Shown here one piece after another: positions 9,938 through 18,261 of a stretch of 64,000 nucleotides of DNA. The position numbers and the translations under genes were made by a program. Location of the stretch: positions 170,852-234,851 of the forward strand of contig JAKVAZ010000004.1 in assembly GCA_022447225.1 (NCBI GenBank). Reading direction: 5' to 3'. The notes below the pieces were generated by a model. That model was given only the letters and a program-made list of their open reading frames with translations. It searched no databases and had not been told where the DNA came from. Every line of letters begins with the position of its first letter. Positions within the stretch are counted from its first letter, which is position 1. Source of the DNA: Fuerstiella sp. (GTDB lineage: Bacteria; Planctomycetota; Planctomycetia; Planctomycetales; Planctomycetaceae).

Positions 9938-10336
9938 GTGTCAGAAACCGAAATCATCGAAATTGTCAAAACCAGCCTGAACGAACTGTTGCGCTGGGTT
10001 GGATTCGGCACGCTGGCCGGCCTCGCAGCCAAAGCCATCATGCCCGGTCGGGACCCCGGTGGGGCAGTAGCCACAATGCTGATGGGCATTGGAGGCAGTG
10101 TGGTTGGCTGCGGCACGGTCCTGTTCTTCTGGCGAGACACGTCGATTGATCCAATCAGCGGAAAAGGATTCATCGCCGCAACACTGGGAGCGTTCACGTT
10201 GCTGTTCTTTTACCGAATGCTTTCCGGATCGTTCTTTAGCGAAAGCAACGTTCACGAGGACAAGATGATGCATAAAGCGCGTCGTCGTCGTCGTCGTCGT
10301 CGAATGGTCGATGATATGATGCGTGACGCAGCTTAG
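9938..10336 (+). CDS. GlsB/YeaQ/YmgE-like small membrane protein with Arg-rich tail
   Basis: A 132-residue inner-membrane protein. The start is GTG at 9938 because GGAGGT at 9927-9932 lies five bases upstream; the ATG at 9920 lies in front of that site. Three hydrophobic segments with Gly-rich turns (WVGFGTLAGLAAKAIMPG, ATMLMGIGGSVVGCGTVLFF, AATLGAFTLLFFYRML) match the transglycosylase-associated/GlsB family, whose function is poorly known and is linked to envelope stress. The C-terminal tail is cytosolic-looking and carries eight consecutive arginines encoded by (CGT)7CGA at 10280-10303, followed by DDMMRDAA. The family is usually about 80-90 residues, so the tail is an addition. Confidence 0.85.
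   Translation: MSETEIIEIVKTSLNELLRWVGFGTLAGLAAKAIMPGRDPGGAVATMLMGIGGSVVGCGTVLFFWRDTSIDPISGKGFIAATLGAFTLLFFYRMLSGSFFSESNVHEDKMMHKARRRRRRRRMVDDMMRDAA
10280..10300 (+). repeat. (CGT)7 microsatellite within the GlsB-like gene
   Basis: Seven uninterrupted CGT codons followed by CGA encode eight arginines. The repeat is in frame, so unit gain or loss would change the Arg tract length without a frameshift. Confidence 0.9.
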
Positions 10337-10824
10337 CACCAGTTCATTACAATATGTGTCTGACCACAGGACACACACAGCCTGTCACAGCTGAAATCGT
10401 AGACACCCGTTATTCAGTACATCTGATTTCCTGACCGGTTCGCTAACCACAGTGAAGTACTCCCAGGCCTGTCGAGACAGTTGACGTGCAGTCAGCGATT
10501 GAACTCCTGTCCGACAAATCACACCGATGATCGAGATGGATACAGCTGTAGCGGCAGGCCAAATCGGGCGAGCGCAGGATCACCCGTCGGCAGGTTGGCA
10601 GATGACATAACAGGTAACAGTCGGGTCGCTTGTCGATCCGGCAAAAGACCACTGCGTCGTCCGATGAACTCTCGGATTCACTCCAGCAGCAGTGTCTGCG
10701 TTTCCCCGTCGCCGGAGTTACGCTACACTGCCATCAAAGTTGCCATGGCTGCGAAAAGCACGCAGTTTTACAACATTCTCACTCGGCACCCACCTGCATC
10801 ATTAATCCAATCAGGACGTACACA
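10337..10824. other. 488-nt spacer upstream of recA
   Basis: The recA frame is open upstream to 10630, but those residues do not resemble RecA. No palindromic SOS-type operator of the Gram-positive CGAAC-N4-GTTCG form was seen. No other features were recognised. Confidence 0.45.
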
Positions 10825-11895
10825 ATGGCCAAAGCACGCGCTAAAAACACTTCGCCGGCAGCCGCGCCTGCGGGCGGCAGCATGCTCGACAATGCCATGG
10901 GGCAAATCGAAAAAATGTTTGGGACCGGCTCGATCATGCGGCTGAACAATTCGGACGTTGCTTCAACCGGCGTCTCGGGGATTTCTACCGGAGCTCTCTC
11001 GCTTGATCTGGCTTTGGGAGGACGCGGTTTTCCAAGAGGTCGCATCATCGAGCTGTACGGACCGGAATCGAGTGGCAAGACGACATTGGCCCTGCACACC
11101 ATCGCCAATGCCCAAAAAGAAGGTATTGCAGCATTCGTAGACGCCGAACATGCGCTCGATCCCTCCTGGGCAAGACGTCTTGGTGTGAACCTCGATGACC
11201 TGCTGGTCAGTCAGCCGTCATACGGAGAAGAAGGTCTGCAAATCGCCGAGATGCTGATTAAGTCCAACGCCGTTGATCTCATCGTCATCGACTCGGTAGC
11301 AGCCCTGGTCCCAAAAGCGGAACTTGACGGGGAAATTGGCGACAGCCATGTCGGACTTCAGGCGCGGATGATGAGTCAGGCAATGAGAAAACTTACGGGA
11401 GCCATTTCCAAAGCAAAAACAACCGTGATTTTCATTAATCAGATTCGAGAGAAGATCGGAGTCATGTTCGGTAGTCCGGAAACCACACCAGGTGGACGTG
11501 CACTCAAGTTCTACAGTTCCGCACGCGTTGACGTACGACGCATCGCATCACTTAAAGATGGCGACACCCAAATTGGTATTCGCATGCGGGCCAAGATCGT
11601 CAAGAACAAGGTGGCTCCACCGTTCCGCATTGCTGAGTTCGACATGTATAACAGCTGTGGAATCAGCATGGAGGCAGATCTGGTGGATCTGGCTGTGGAC
11701 GAAAAAATCATCGCCCGCAGCGGCAGCTGGTTCAGCTACGGAAAAATCAAGCTGGGACAGGGCCGCGATCGGGTACGGGTGTTCCTGGAAGAGAATCCAG
11801 ACACGGTGACTGAAATCCGTGACAAGGTTTTGGTCGCCAAAGGACACCCACCAACCTCGGCCAAACCGGTTGCGGCCTCGGAACAGAATTCGTGA
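10825..11895 (+). CDS. recA: Recombinase RecA
   Basis: ATP-dependent strand-exchange protein and SOS co-protease acting on ssDNA. ATG at 10825 is supported by AGGA eight bases upstream and gives 356 residues, the usual size. Walker [10 protein letters not shown] is at residues 79-87, [20 protein letters not shown] carries Walker B, the loop region [16 protein letters not shown] and the [20 protein letters not shown] signature follow. The C-terminal tail ends in Ser/Ala-rich residues. It is followed by plsC after 123 bases. Confidence 0.98.
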   Translation: MAKARAKNTSPAAAPAGGSMLDNAMGQIEKMFGTGSIMRLNNSDVASTGVSGISTGALSLDLALGGRGFPRGRIIELYGPESSGKTTLALHTIANAQKEGIAAFVDAEHALDPSWARRLGVNLDDLLVSQPSYGEEGLQIAEMLIKSNAVDLIVIDSVAALVPKAELDGEIGDSHVGLQARMMSQAMRKLTGAISKAKTTVIFINQIREKIGVMFGSPETTPGGRALKFYSSARVDVRRIASLKDGDTQIGIRMRAKIVKNKVAPPFRIAEFDMYNSCGISMEADLVDLAVDEKIIARSGSWFSYGKIKLGQGRDRVRVFLEENPDTVTEIRDKVLVAKGHPPTSAKPVAASEQNS

Positions 11896-12018
11896 AAGAT
11901 CCCAATCCGGGTATCTTCGCCGTAAACGGCCGCTAAATTTCGTAGAGACCGTCTGATTTTCGGAAATTGGAATTGCTTTGGATTTCGAGTTACTGAACTG
12001 GGTTCGTAACATCAGCGC

Positions 12019-12693
12019 ATGTCCAGTTCTGCCCCGGAAAACACGTCCAGTGCGCCAGTTGAATTTCAGCCAAATTGCACATGGAGGTTTCTACACTTCA
12101 TCCTGACTCCGTTCTTTGCTTTGTGGGTACGAACACGTGTGGTTGGCCGGGAAAACCTCGACAGCTCGCAGGGTGGTTTGCTACTTCTGAACCATCAGAG
12201 TTTTGTTGATCCGATGGTCGCAAGTTTTGGCCTGCAGCGACCGATTTCATATCTGGCACGCGACGGATTATTCCGAATTCCAGTTATCGGCTGGGTTCTC
12301 CGGCACACTTACGTTCAGTCGATTAGTCAGACAGCGTTTCGAGCCAGCAGCATTCGCAGTGCGGTGGACCGCATGCATCAGGGTTTTCTGGTCGGAATTT
12401 TTCCTGAAGGTGAACGCTCCTCAGGTGATGTCAAGAAATTCAAACGGGGATTTTTGTCGCTCGTACGAAGAGTTGAGCTCCCGATCTATCCGGTTGGAAT
12501 CTTCGGAACCGATCGTGTGATGCCGCGCGGATCCATATTTATCCGACCAGGAAAAGTAACCGTCGTTTTTGGAAAACCACTCTCCAAAGAGGAAATCAAT
12601 CAGCTCCGCACCGGCAATGACGATCACCAACTCACCGAACTCATGCGCAAACGCGTAGCGGATTGCATTACCGAAGCCAAACAATGGCATTGA
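12019..12693 (+). CDS. plsC: 1-acyl-sn-glycerol-3-phosphate acyltransferase (PlsC family)
   Basis: Membrane-associated enzyme that acylates lysophosphatidate to phosphatidate. The protein has 224 residues from ATG at 12019. Motif I NHQSFVDP (His59, Asp64), motif II region around SQTAFRASS, and motif III FPEGERS (about 128-134) are present, with a hydrophobic segment near residues 25-38. It lies between recA and the phosphohexomutase on the same strand, but spacers over 100 nt do not prove an operon. Substrate specificity within the family cannot be read. Confidence 0.9.
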   Translation: MSSSAPENTSSAPVEFQPNCTWRFLHFILTPFFALWVRTRVVGRENLDSSQGGLLLLNHQSFVDPMVASFGLQRPISYLARDGLFRIPVIGWVLRHTYVQSISQTAFRASSIRSAVDRMHQGFLVGIFPEGERSSGDVKKFKRGFLSLVRRVELPIYPVGIFGTDRVMPRGSIFIRPGKVTVVFGKPLSKEEINQLRTGNDDHQLTELMRKRVADCITEAKQWH

Positions 12694-12863
12694 CGTGTTA
12701 ACAATCTCTTTTTTCGGATCAGGCTTGTTAGCCAGTCCATTAGCATCAGGTTCTCTTAATACCTGATTGCAGAACGATGTAACTCGAGGTCGTCATTCTC
12801 AGAATCAGCAACGGTGGCTAGACTTCCCGAATTCAAACCGCCGACTCGATCAGGAACGTTTCT

Positions 12864-14216
12864 GTGACAACACGCATCCTGAGTATTTCCGGACTTCGCG
12901 GCGTCGTTGGTGATGGTCTTGATCCGGTTTATGTGGCCAAATTCGCCGGGGCGCTGGGAACTATGTTCAGCGGCGGAAAGATCGTTGTGGCTCGTGACGG
13001 AAGATCGACTGGCCCGGTAATATATCACGCTGCGGTTTCAGGTCTGTTGGCTGCCGGCTGCGAAGTCCTCGATGCCGGTATTTGCACAACACCAACCTGT
13101 GGAGTCCTCGTGCAGCATCTGAGTGCTGCCGGTGGTCTGCAGATCACGGCCAGCCACAATCCTATTGAATGGAACGGACTCAAACCCTTTGCACCCGACG
13201 GCTCAGTATTCAATCGTGATCTTGGACAGCAGTTGATTCAGATCCTTGAAGAAGAAGCAGTCGCCTGGAAAGACTGGTCAAACACGGGCAGTGTGGTGTC
13301 CATCAACGATCCGTCGGGGCCGCACATCCAACGCGTACTCCGGCTGGTCGATGGAGCCGCGATCCGTGAGCGTAAGTTCAAGGTGGTCATTGACTGCAAC
13401 CACGGCAGTGGTGCGACATGTGGACCTCAGCTATTGGAACAGCTTGGCTGCGAAGTCGTTGTTTTGGGCGGAATTCCGGATGGACAATTCGAACATACTC
13501 CGGAACCGATCGAACAAAATCTCGGTGTCCTGTGTCAGACTGTCATTACCCACCAGGCCGACGCAGGATTCGCCCAGGATCCGGATGCTGATCGCCTGGC
13601 AATTGTCGATAACACGGGCCGCTACATCGGCGAAGAACTGACACTTGCCCTGACAGCAGATCACGTCCTGTCAACCCGGAAAGGACCGGTGGTGGTCAAT
13701 GGATCGACAAGTCGAGTCACTATGGATATCGCCGAACGACATCAGTGCCCGTTCCATCGCGCTTTCGTGGGGGAAGCCCATGTATGTGCGAAAATGCGGA
13801 CGGTACGAGCAGTACTGGGCGGTGAAGGAAACGGAGGCGTGATCGAACCACAAGTGGGATACGTTCGTGACAGCCTGATGAGTATGGCTTATATACTTGA
13901 CGGGTTGACTTCCAGGCAGTGTACTCTGGAATCCTGGGCTGATGCCCTGCCCTGCTACACAATTGTCAAAGACAAGCTGGAATGTCCGCAGGAAGTGGTG
14001 GCCGATGCGTGCACCGCCCTGAAAGCATCGTTTGCAGATGCAGAAGCTCAGGACGGAGACGGACTCCGACTCGACTGGGATGATCGCTGGGTGCAGGTTC
14101 GTGCCAGCAATACAGAACCGGTCCTGCGGGTCATCGCAGAAGCTCCTGAAACCGACGACGCCAGAGCTCTGTGCCGCCGGGCCATGGAAATCGTGAAATC
14201 CACGGTGAAGGGATAA
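12864..14216 (+). CDS. Phosphoglucosamine mutase / phosphomannomutase family (GlmM-like)
   Basis: Alpha-D-phosphohexomutase of 450 residues, most likely supplying glucosamine-1-phosphate or mannose-1-phosphate for envelope sugars. Start GTG at 12864 with AGGA eight bases upstream. The catalytic phosphoserine loop TASHNP has Ser97. The Mg-binding loop DPDADR is at 239-244, the sugar-binding loop EGNGG at 321-325 and the phosphate-binding loop RASNTEP at 413-419. The choice between GlmM and ManB activity is inference; the sugar loop EGNGG differs from the GEQSG of classic GlmM, which argues for caution. It ends 3 bases before proB. Confidence 0.85.
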   Translation: MTTRILSISGLRGVVGDGLDPVYVAKFAGALGTMFSGGKIVVARDGRSTGPVIYHAAVSGLLAAGCEVLDAGICTTPTCGVLVQHLSAAGGLQITASHNPIEWNGLKPFAPDGSVFNRDLGQQLIQILEEEAVAWKDWSNTGSVVSINDPSGPHIQRVLRLVDGAAIRERKFKVVIDCNHGSGATCGPQLLEQLGCEVVVLGGIPDGQFEHTPEPIEQNLGVLCQTVITHQADAGFAQDPDADRLAIVDNTGRYIGEELTLALTADHVLSTRKGPVVVNGSTSRVTMDIAERHQCPFHRAFVGEAHVCAKMRTVRAVLGGEGNGGVIEPQVGYVRDSLMSMAYILDGLTSRQCTLESWADALPCYTIVKDKLECPQEVVADACTALKASFADAEAQDGDGLRLDWDDRWVQVRASNTEPVLRVIAEAPETDDARALCRRAMEIVKSTVKG

Positions 14217-14219
14217 TGC

Positions 14220-15362
14220 ATGAACAGCTCCATGTGCCAGGACGTTTTTTCACATGCCCGCACGGTCGTTGTCAAAGTGGGTTCCAATGTCCTTGCGCGT
14301 GATGACGATCAACTGGATGAAGCCCGCATCCAGAATTTGAGCGAGCAAATCGGACGCCTGCGGAAGACGGGACGAAACGTGATCGTCGTGAGTAGTGGGG
14401 CAGTCGCCGCCGGCATCGGAATCCTGGGGCTCAACGGACGTCCCCAGTCCTTGTCGCAACTCCAGGCAGCAGCAGCAGCCGGACAGCCTCAACTCATGAC
14501 GGCATGGGAAAAACAGCTGTCGGCGGTCGGACATCGTGTGGCACAGATTCTGCTAACCGTCAACGATTTCCGAAACAGGCAACGATACCTTAATGTTCGG
14601 AATACAGTTCGCACACTTTTGAGCCTCGGTGTGGTTCCCATCGTCAATGAAAATGACACGGTCAGTGTCGAAGAAATTACTGTCGGTGATAATGATCAGC
14701 TTGCAGCCATGGTTGCAACTCTCGTCGAGGATCCTCTGCTGGTTATTCTTTCCGACGTCGAGGGACTACTCGGTAGTACTCCCGGTGATCCGGGCAGCGG
14801 CCTGATCCCCGTCGTCGAACAGCCTTCGGATGATCTGCAATCACTCGTGGCAGACGAAGTCAGCAGTCGCGGGACCGGCGGCATGCAGACAAAACTGAAA
14901 GCGATTGTTGCAGCATCAGGCATGGGTGAGTGTGTTATCCTGGCAAATGGTCGAACGCCACAGGTCCTCGATCAAATTTCTGACGGTCAGTCGACCGGAA
15001 CGCTCTTCCTGGCATCCGGTGGTTCCGTTCCAGCATGGAAAAAATGGATCGGCTATACGACTCAGCCCGCCGGAACATTGATTCTGGACGCTGGTGCGGA
15101 AAAGGCTGTCCGCAATCATGGCCGTTCACTGCTGGCGGTTGGGATCCAGCAGGTCGAAGGGGAATTCGAACAAGGTGCGTCCGTTGCCATGGCCGGTGGA
15201 GATGGAAACAGCTTTGGGCGCGGCCTCGCAAACTACTCGGCTACCGATATTCGAATCATCGCTGGCGCAAGATCGGACCAAATCCCAGGTCTCCTCGGAC
15301 ACGTCCCGTACGGCGAAGTGATCCACCGCGACAATCTTGTGCTGATCAACGTCAACCCCTGA
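14220..15362 (+). CDS. proB: Glutamate 5-kinase
   Basis: Catalyses the first step of proline synthesis, phosphorylating glutamate with ATP. The protein has 380 residues from ATG at 14220 (another ATG at 14232 is possible); AAGGGA lies six bases upstream within the end of the preceding gene, so translation is probably coupled. The amino-acid kinase domain has KVGSNVLA, SSGAVAAG, the substrate motif VNENDTV, GDNDQLAA and GTGGMQTKL. The last about 90 residues form a PUA domain (GTLILDAGAEKAV, GRGLANYSA, IIHRD-type end). proA is not in the window. Confidence 0.96.
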   Translation: MNSSMCQDVFSHARTVVVKVGSNVLARDDDQLDEARIQNLSEQIGRLRKTGRNVIVVSSGAVAAGIGILGLNGRPQSLSQLQAAAAAGQPQLMTAWEKQLSAVGHRVAQILLTVNDFRNRQRYLNVRNTVRTLLSLGVVPIVNENDTVSVEEITVGDNDQLAAMVATLVEDPLLVILSDVEGLLGSTPGDPGSGLIPVVEQPSDDLQSLVADEVSSRGTGGMQTKLKAIVAASGMGECVILANGRTPQVLDQISDGQSTGTLFLASGGSVPAWKKWIGYTTQPAGTLILDAGAEKAVRNHGRSLLAVGIQQVEGEFEQGASVAMAGGDGNSFGRGLANYSATDIRIIAGARSDQIPGLLGHVPYGEVIHRDNLVLINVNP

Positions 15363-15573
15363 ATCTGAGTGTCGCTGTTCGGCAAAGCGTCAGAGGCGTT
15401 ACAGGCTGTACGAAGATCACCACAAAACCTGTCAGCAGGTAATTTTCCGGCCAATTTGCACCTCTTGCCTGCCGCAACCAAATACCGATGCACTCTTGCA
15501 GTGTTCTTCCAGGACAACCGTAATTCATGCCGGGCGTCATCAGAACGCAAATCAATTTCAGGGGATTCCGGCA
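15363..15573. other. Spacer between proB and a small membrane-protein ORF
   Basis: No recognised feature; together with 15730-15885 it forms a 520-base region whose only plausible gene is the small ORF at 15574-15729. Confidence 0.4.
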
Positions 15574-15729
15574 ATGCTGATAACCATCTTGTCCAGAATC
15601 TCATCCTGGATGTCGCAGATGGTCTACATTGTCGACAACCAGTTTTCCCGTATGCAGCCTGAACAGTATATGGTCGGCCTGACCGTCTGCATCTGTCTTG
15701 GGTATTTGTTACTCAGGGACCGCAACTGA
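15574..15729 (+). CDS. Possible small membrane protein (51 aa)
   Basis: ATG at 15574 with AGGGGA about nine bases upstream encodes 51 residues. An amphipathic N-terminal half (SSWMSQMVYIVDNQFSRM, then QPEQY) is followed by one hydrophobic segment (MVGLTVCICLGYLLL) and a charged RDRN end, a layout common for small single-pass bacterial proteins. The family is not recognised. The support is composition, a clear start and position alone; it could be a chance frame. Confidence 0.45.
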   Translation: MLITILSRISSWMSQMVYIVDNQFSRMQPEQYMVGLTVCICLGYLLLRDRN

Positions 15730-15885
15730 ATCGAACGAAACAGTTCTGCCATTCCGACATGGTCCTGTCCCCGACTCACAAACTGATCACAGACAGCAGG
15801 GCTACCCGGAGATAATCTGCCTGAATTTCATTTTCAGGCCTCGCAGCTTTCGCACTGTGCCGGATCAGCAGGTCCGTTCAATGGT

Positions 15886-16716
15886 TTATTTTTCTGCCCA
15901 GAAATCGAGTACCCTGGCGGCGTCAAGGACTGGTTTCAGAACTTCAACAAAGGCCAGGTGGTCCGGATGATCCAGATAGATCCTGCGGTCATCTTCGGAC
16001 TCAAATGTCACCATAAAACAATGGGTAAATCCGTCGGTTTTTTCTTCGGGACTGTTGTTGTTCCCCCATTCAAATCCTTTGATTTCGTCAATCTTTAAAG
16101 GCAGCGCCGCAAATGCTTCTTCCACCTGTTTGACACTTTCTTCAGTGGCCTCTTCGGTGAATCTGAAGAACACGGCGTGCTTCAGTTGTCGCTTCGGTGG
16201 ATTCTCCAGTGACGTTCCCCAGTAATCGATCACAAAGGTGCGATCGTTTTTCCCGCGGAGAACGCTGCCAAATTCCTTATGGGCCGGATGTGGCAAATAG
16301 GCGGCCCGCCCGGCTTCGTCTTTGAACGTGAGCACAAAACAATGGGTGTAACCGTCGTCGAGTGACTCCGGGCTGTTATTGACGCCCCAAGAAAAGTCGA
16401 TGATTTCTTGGATCTTCGAGGGAAGTTCCCGAAACGCTTCCACCACCCCTTTGATCGCTTCTTCGCTCGTTGATTCCCGAAACGAAAAAAAAACGGTGTG
16501 ACGCAGTACCCGACCTGTCGGCACAGGTCCGACACTCATTTTCTTTGCGGGCGAATTCGATCCGTTGCTCATCATTTTTCCCGGAGAATCTTCTGTATCG
16601 AGAGTCAACGAACCGGATTCACTGCAGCCAGCACCTGCTGTCACAAGTGCAAAACAGGTCACCAAGTTCATCAAAAGTCTCGACCAAATAATATGGAAAA
16701 CCTGAAAACGTGACAT
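15886..16716 (-). CDS. Lipoprotein with two tandem Dabb (stress-responsive A/B barrel) domains
   Basis: A 276-residue exported protein. ATG at 16716 has AGGA eight bases upstream; the longer frame begins at 16839 with an unsupported extension. An N-terminal hydrophobic segment ends in LVTAGAGC, a non-canonical but likely lipobox, followed by a Ser/Gly-rich linker. Two about 95-residue repeats follow. Each begins with HxVFFxF (LRHTVFFSF and LKHAVFFRF), continues with FxWGxNNSPE and THCFxxTF, and ends with HP(A/D)HxxF and a DYW or DFW segment, the pattern of Dabb ferredoxin-like dimers. Family members are small dimeric barrels, some with unknown function; here one chain would form the dimer internally. 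The substrate is unknown. Confidence 0.85.
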   Translation of the reverse strand: MSRFQVFHIIWSRLLMNLVTCFALVTAGAGCSESGSLTLDTEDSPGKMMSNGSNSPAKKMSVGPVPTGRVLRHTVFFSFRESTSEEAIKGVVEAFRELPSKIQEIIDFSWGVNNSPESLDDGYTHCFVLTFKDEAGRAAYLPHPAHKEFGSVLRGKNDRTFVIDYWGTSLENPPKRQLKHAVFFRFTEEATEESVKQVEEAFAALPLKIDEIKGFEWGNNNSPEEKTDGFTHCFMVTFESEDDRRIYLDHPDHLAFVEVLKPVLDAARVLDFWAEK

Positions 16717-17139
16717 CCAGCAGATCCTGCCGTTAGCTCGTAAGAATACCGGATAAAAAGGAACTGTTTTAAAGACTAATCTGTACGGCCGAATAAAGAA
16801 ACTCGTGCGTCCTGCTGATATGAAACCGAGTAAGGGCATAAGAAAGTCGGCTCATCGTCCAACGGTCACCGGCGATGACTGAATTATTCAGGATCGTTCG
16901 AACGAAAACATGACTATCACATCACCTTGTGGAAAATGTTCACTGGGACGTCCCCTTCTCCACGATAAATATGTGACAACACTGGCCGGAATTCTTCGAA
17001 ATTCAAAGGACCGTCGAGAATCAGCCGAATCTGTGATCCCGCAGGATCTGGTTGATCAGGATTCTGTCGCCTGTTAGGATCAGTTAGTTGTCTTGGCTTT
17101 AGTTGACCGTTCGTTCGATACGGGTTGGGAGGTGAAGCG
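16717..17139. other. 423-nt divergent spacer
   Basis: Lies between a minus-strand lipoprotein gene and the plus-strand AKR-like gene, so promoters for both directions are expected here. I could not assign boxes with confidence. Confidence 0.4.
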
Positions 17140-18261
17140 ATGGCCTGTGAATTTTCACGGCGCAGATTGCTGTGCCAGGGTACAGGCGCGGCAGTGGCCG
17201 CAGGCCTGCCTTTGACCCGGATCCTGGCAGAGTCTGATCCAAAACCGGTCCACGAATTCCGTCGAAACGGAATGCTTTATCGCCGACTGGGGGGGACTGA
17301 TCTGTTCGTGTCGGCGCTCTCGTATGGGTCCCACATCAATCCGGCTCACCGGATCAAGATCAAACGTGGCTCCACCCTCGATGACAAGGGGCAGCAGCGT
17401 CGTGATCGTCATATTGCCAGAGCAATGGACTACGGCGTCAACATGATGGACGTGTATGAAAACGAAGGCCAGTGGCAGCCGCTGGCAAGACTGGTCAGCA
17501 ATCGACGTGATAAAGTGCTGGTATCGATGTGCCGACAGTTCCCCGAATTTGTCGGCACCAACATTGACGACGCTGCTCGCCTGTTCGGACATGTGGACCT
17601 GTACCGAATTTATGTCGGGGACGGTGACTATGTCAGTGACCGTACCCTCGAAGACTGGGATGCGATGCGGAAAGCAAAGCAGGCCGGCAAGGTTCGAGCC
17701 ATTGGCATCTCAACACACAGCGAACGCATGATGATCAGTGCACTGGACCAGCTTGAAGGCCTGGATTACATCATGTTCCCGTACAACTTTATCCATGCCC
17801 GGGCCGACTATATCGACGTGCTGCCAAAAGCAATGGCACAAGGAGTCGGGCTGATTGCAATCAAACCGCTTGCTGCCGGATCCATTGTCAAACTGGACCC
17901 CAAGGCTCACCCAGGCTCAATACCGGAGAACGCAAAAGTCCACCTGTATCGCGGAAACAATCGACCACTGCTGCCGGCTGTGGTTGACAAACTTACGGAA
18001 AGCCTGAAACGCCTGCCCCAGGAATCACTCTGCCAGGCTGCTCTGAGATATGTGTACTCACAGTCCTTCATAACGAGTGCCATGCCCGGCATGTTTCAGG
18101 CACATGAAGTCGACGACAACTACGCGGCCCTGCAGCGTCAACTGATGCTCTCACAGACCGAACTCGACGCTCTCAATGCTGCCCGCGTCCTCTGCAGCAC
18201 ACGCGGTCCGGGCTGGTTGCCACCACACTATCGCTGGCTTGATCAGCGCTGGCGGGCCTAG
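17140..18261 (+). CDS. Tat-exported aldo/keto-reductase-like protein with altered active site
   Basis: A 373-residue protein. ATG at 17140 lies seven bases after GGAGG; the longer frame uses an unsupported TTG at 17125. The N-terminus has a twin-arginine signal (EFSRRRLLCQGTGAAVAAGL). The (beta/alpha)8 AKR fold is visible in RRLGGTDLFVSALSYGS, ARAMDYGVNMMDVYENEG, AGKVRAIGIST and the final SAMPGMFQ. The family catalytic tetrad is Asp-Tyr-Lys-His. Here the strand where Lys sits reads VLVSMCRQF and the strand where His sits reads VDLYRIYVGDG, so both appear replaced. The stop codon directly abuts the ATG of the tetraheme-SUMF1 gene, indicating one operon. A binding or non-classical redox role is inferred. 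Confidence 0.85.
   Translation: MACEFSRRRLLCQGTGAAVAAGLPLTRILAESDPKPVHEFRRNGMLYRRLGGTDLFVSALSYGSHINPAHRIKIKRGSTLDDKGQQRRDRHIARAMDYGVNMMDVYENEGQWQPLARLVSNRRDKVLVSMCRQFPEFVGTNIDDAARLFGHVDLYRIYVGDGDYVSDRTLEDWDAMRKAKQAGKVRAIGISTHSERMMISALDQLEGLDYIMFPYNFIHARADYIDVLPKAMAQGVGLIAIKPLAAGSIVKLDPKAHPGSIPENAKVHLYRGNNRPLLPAVVDKLTESLKRLPQESLCQAALRYVYSQSFITSAMPGMFQAHEVDDNYAALQRQLMLSQTELDALNAARVLCSTRGPGWLPPHYRWLDQRWRA

Noticed and set aside
10630..10824. 65-residue extension of RecA
   Set aside because: The ATG at 10825 has AGGA at good spacing and matches RecA length.
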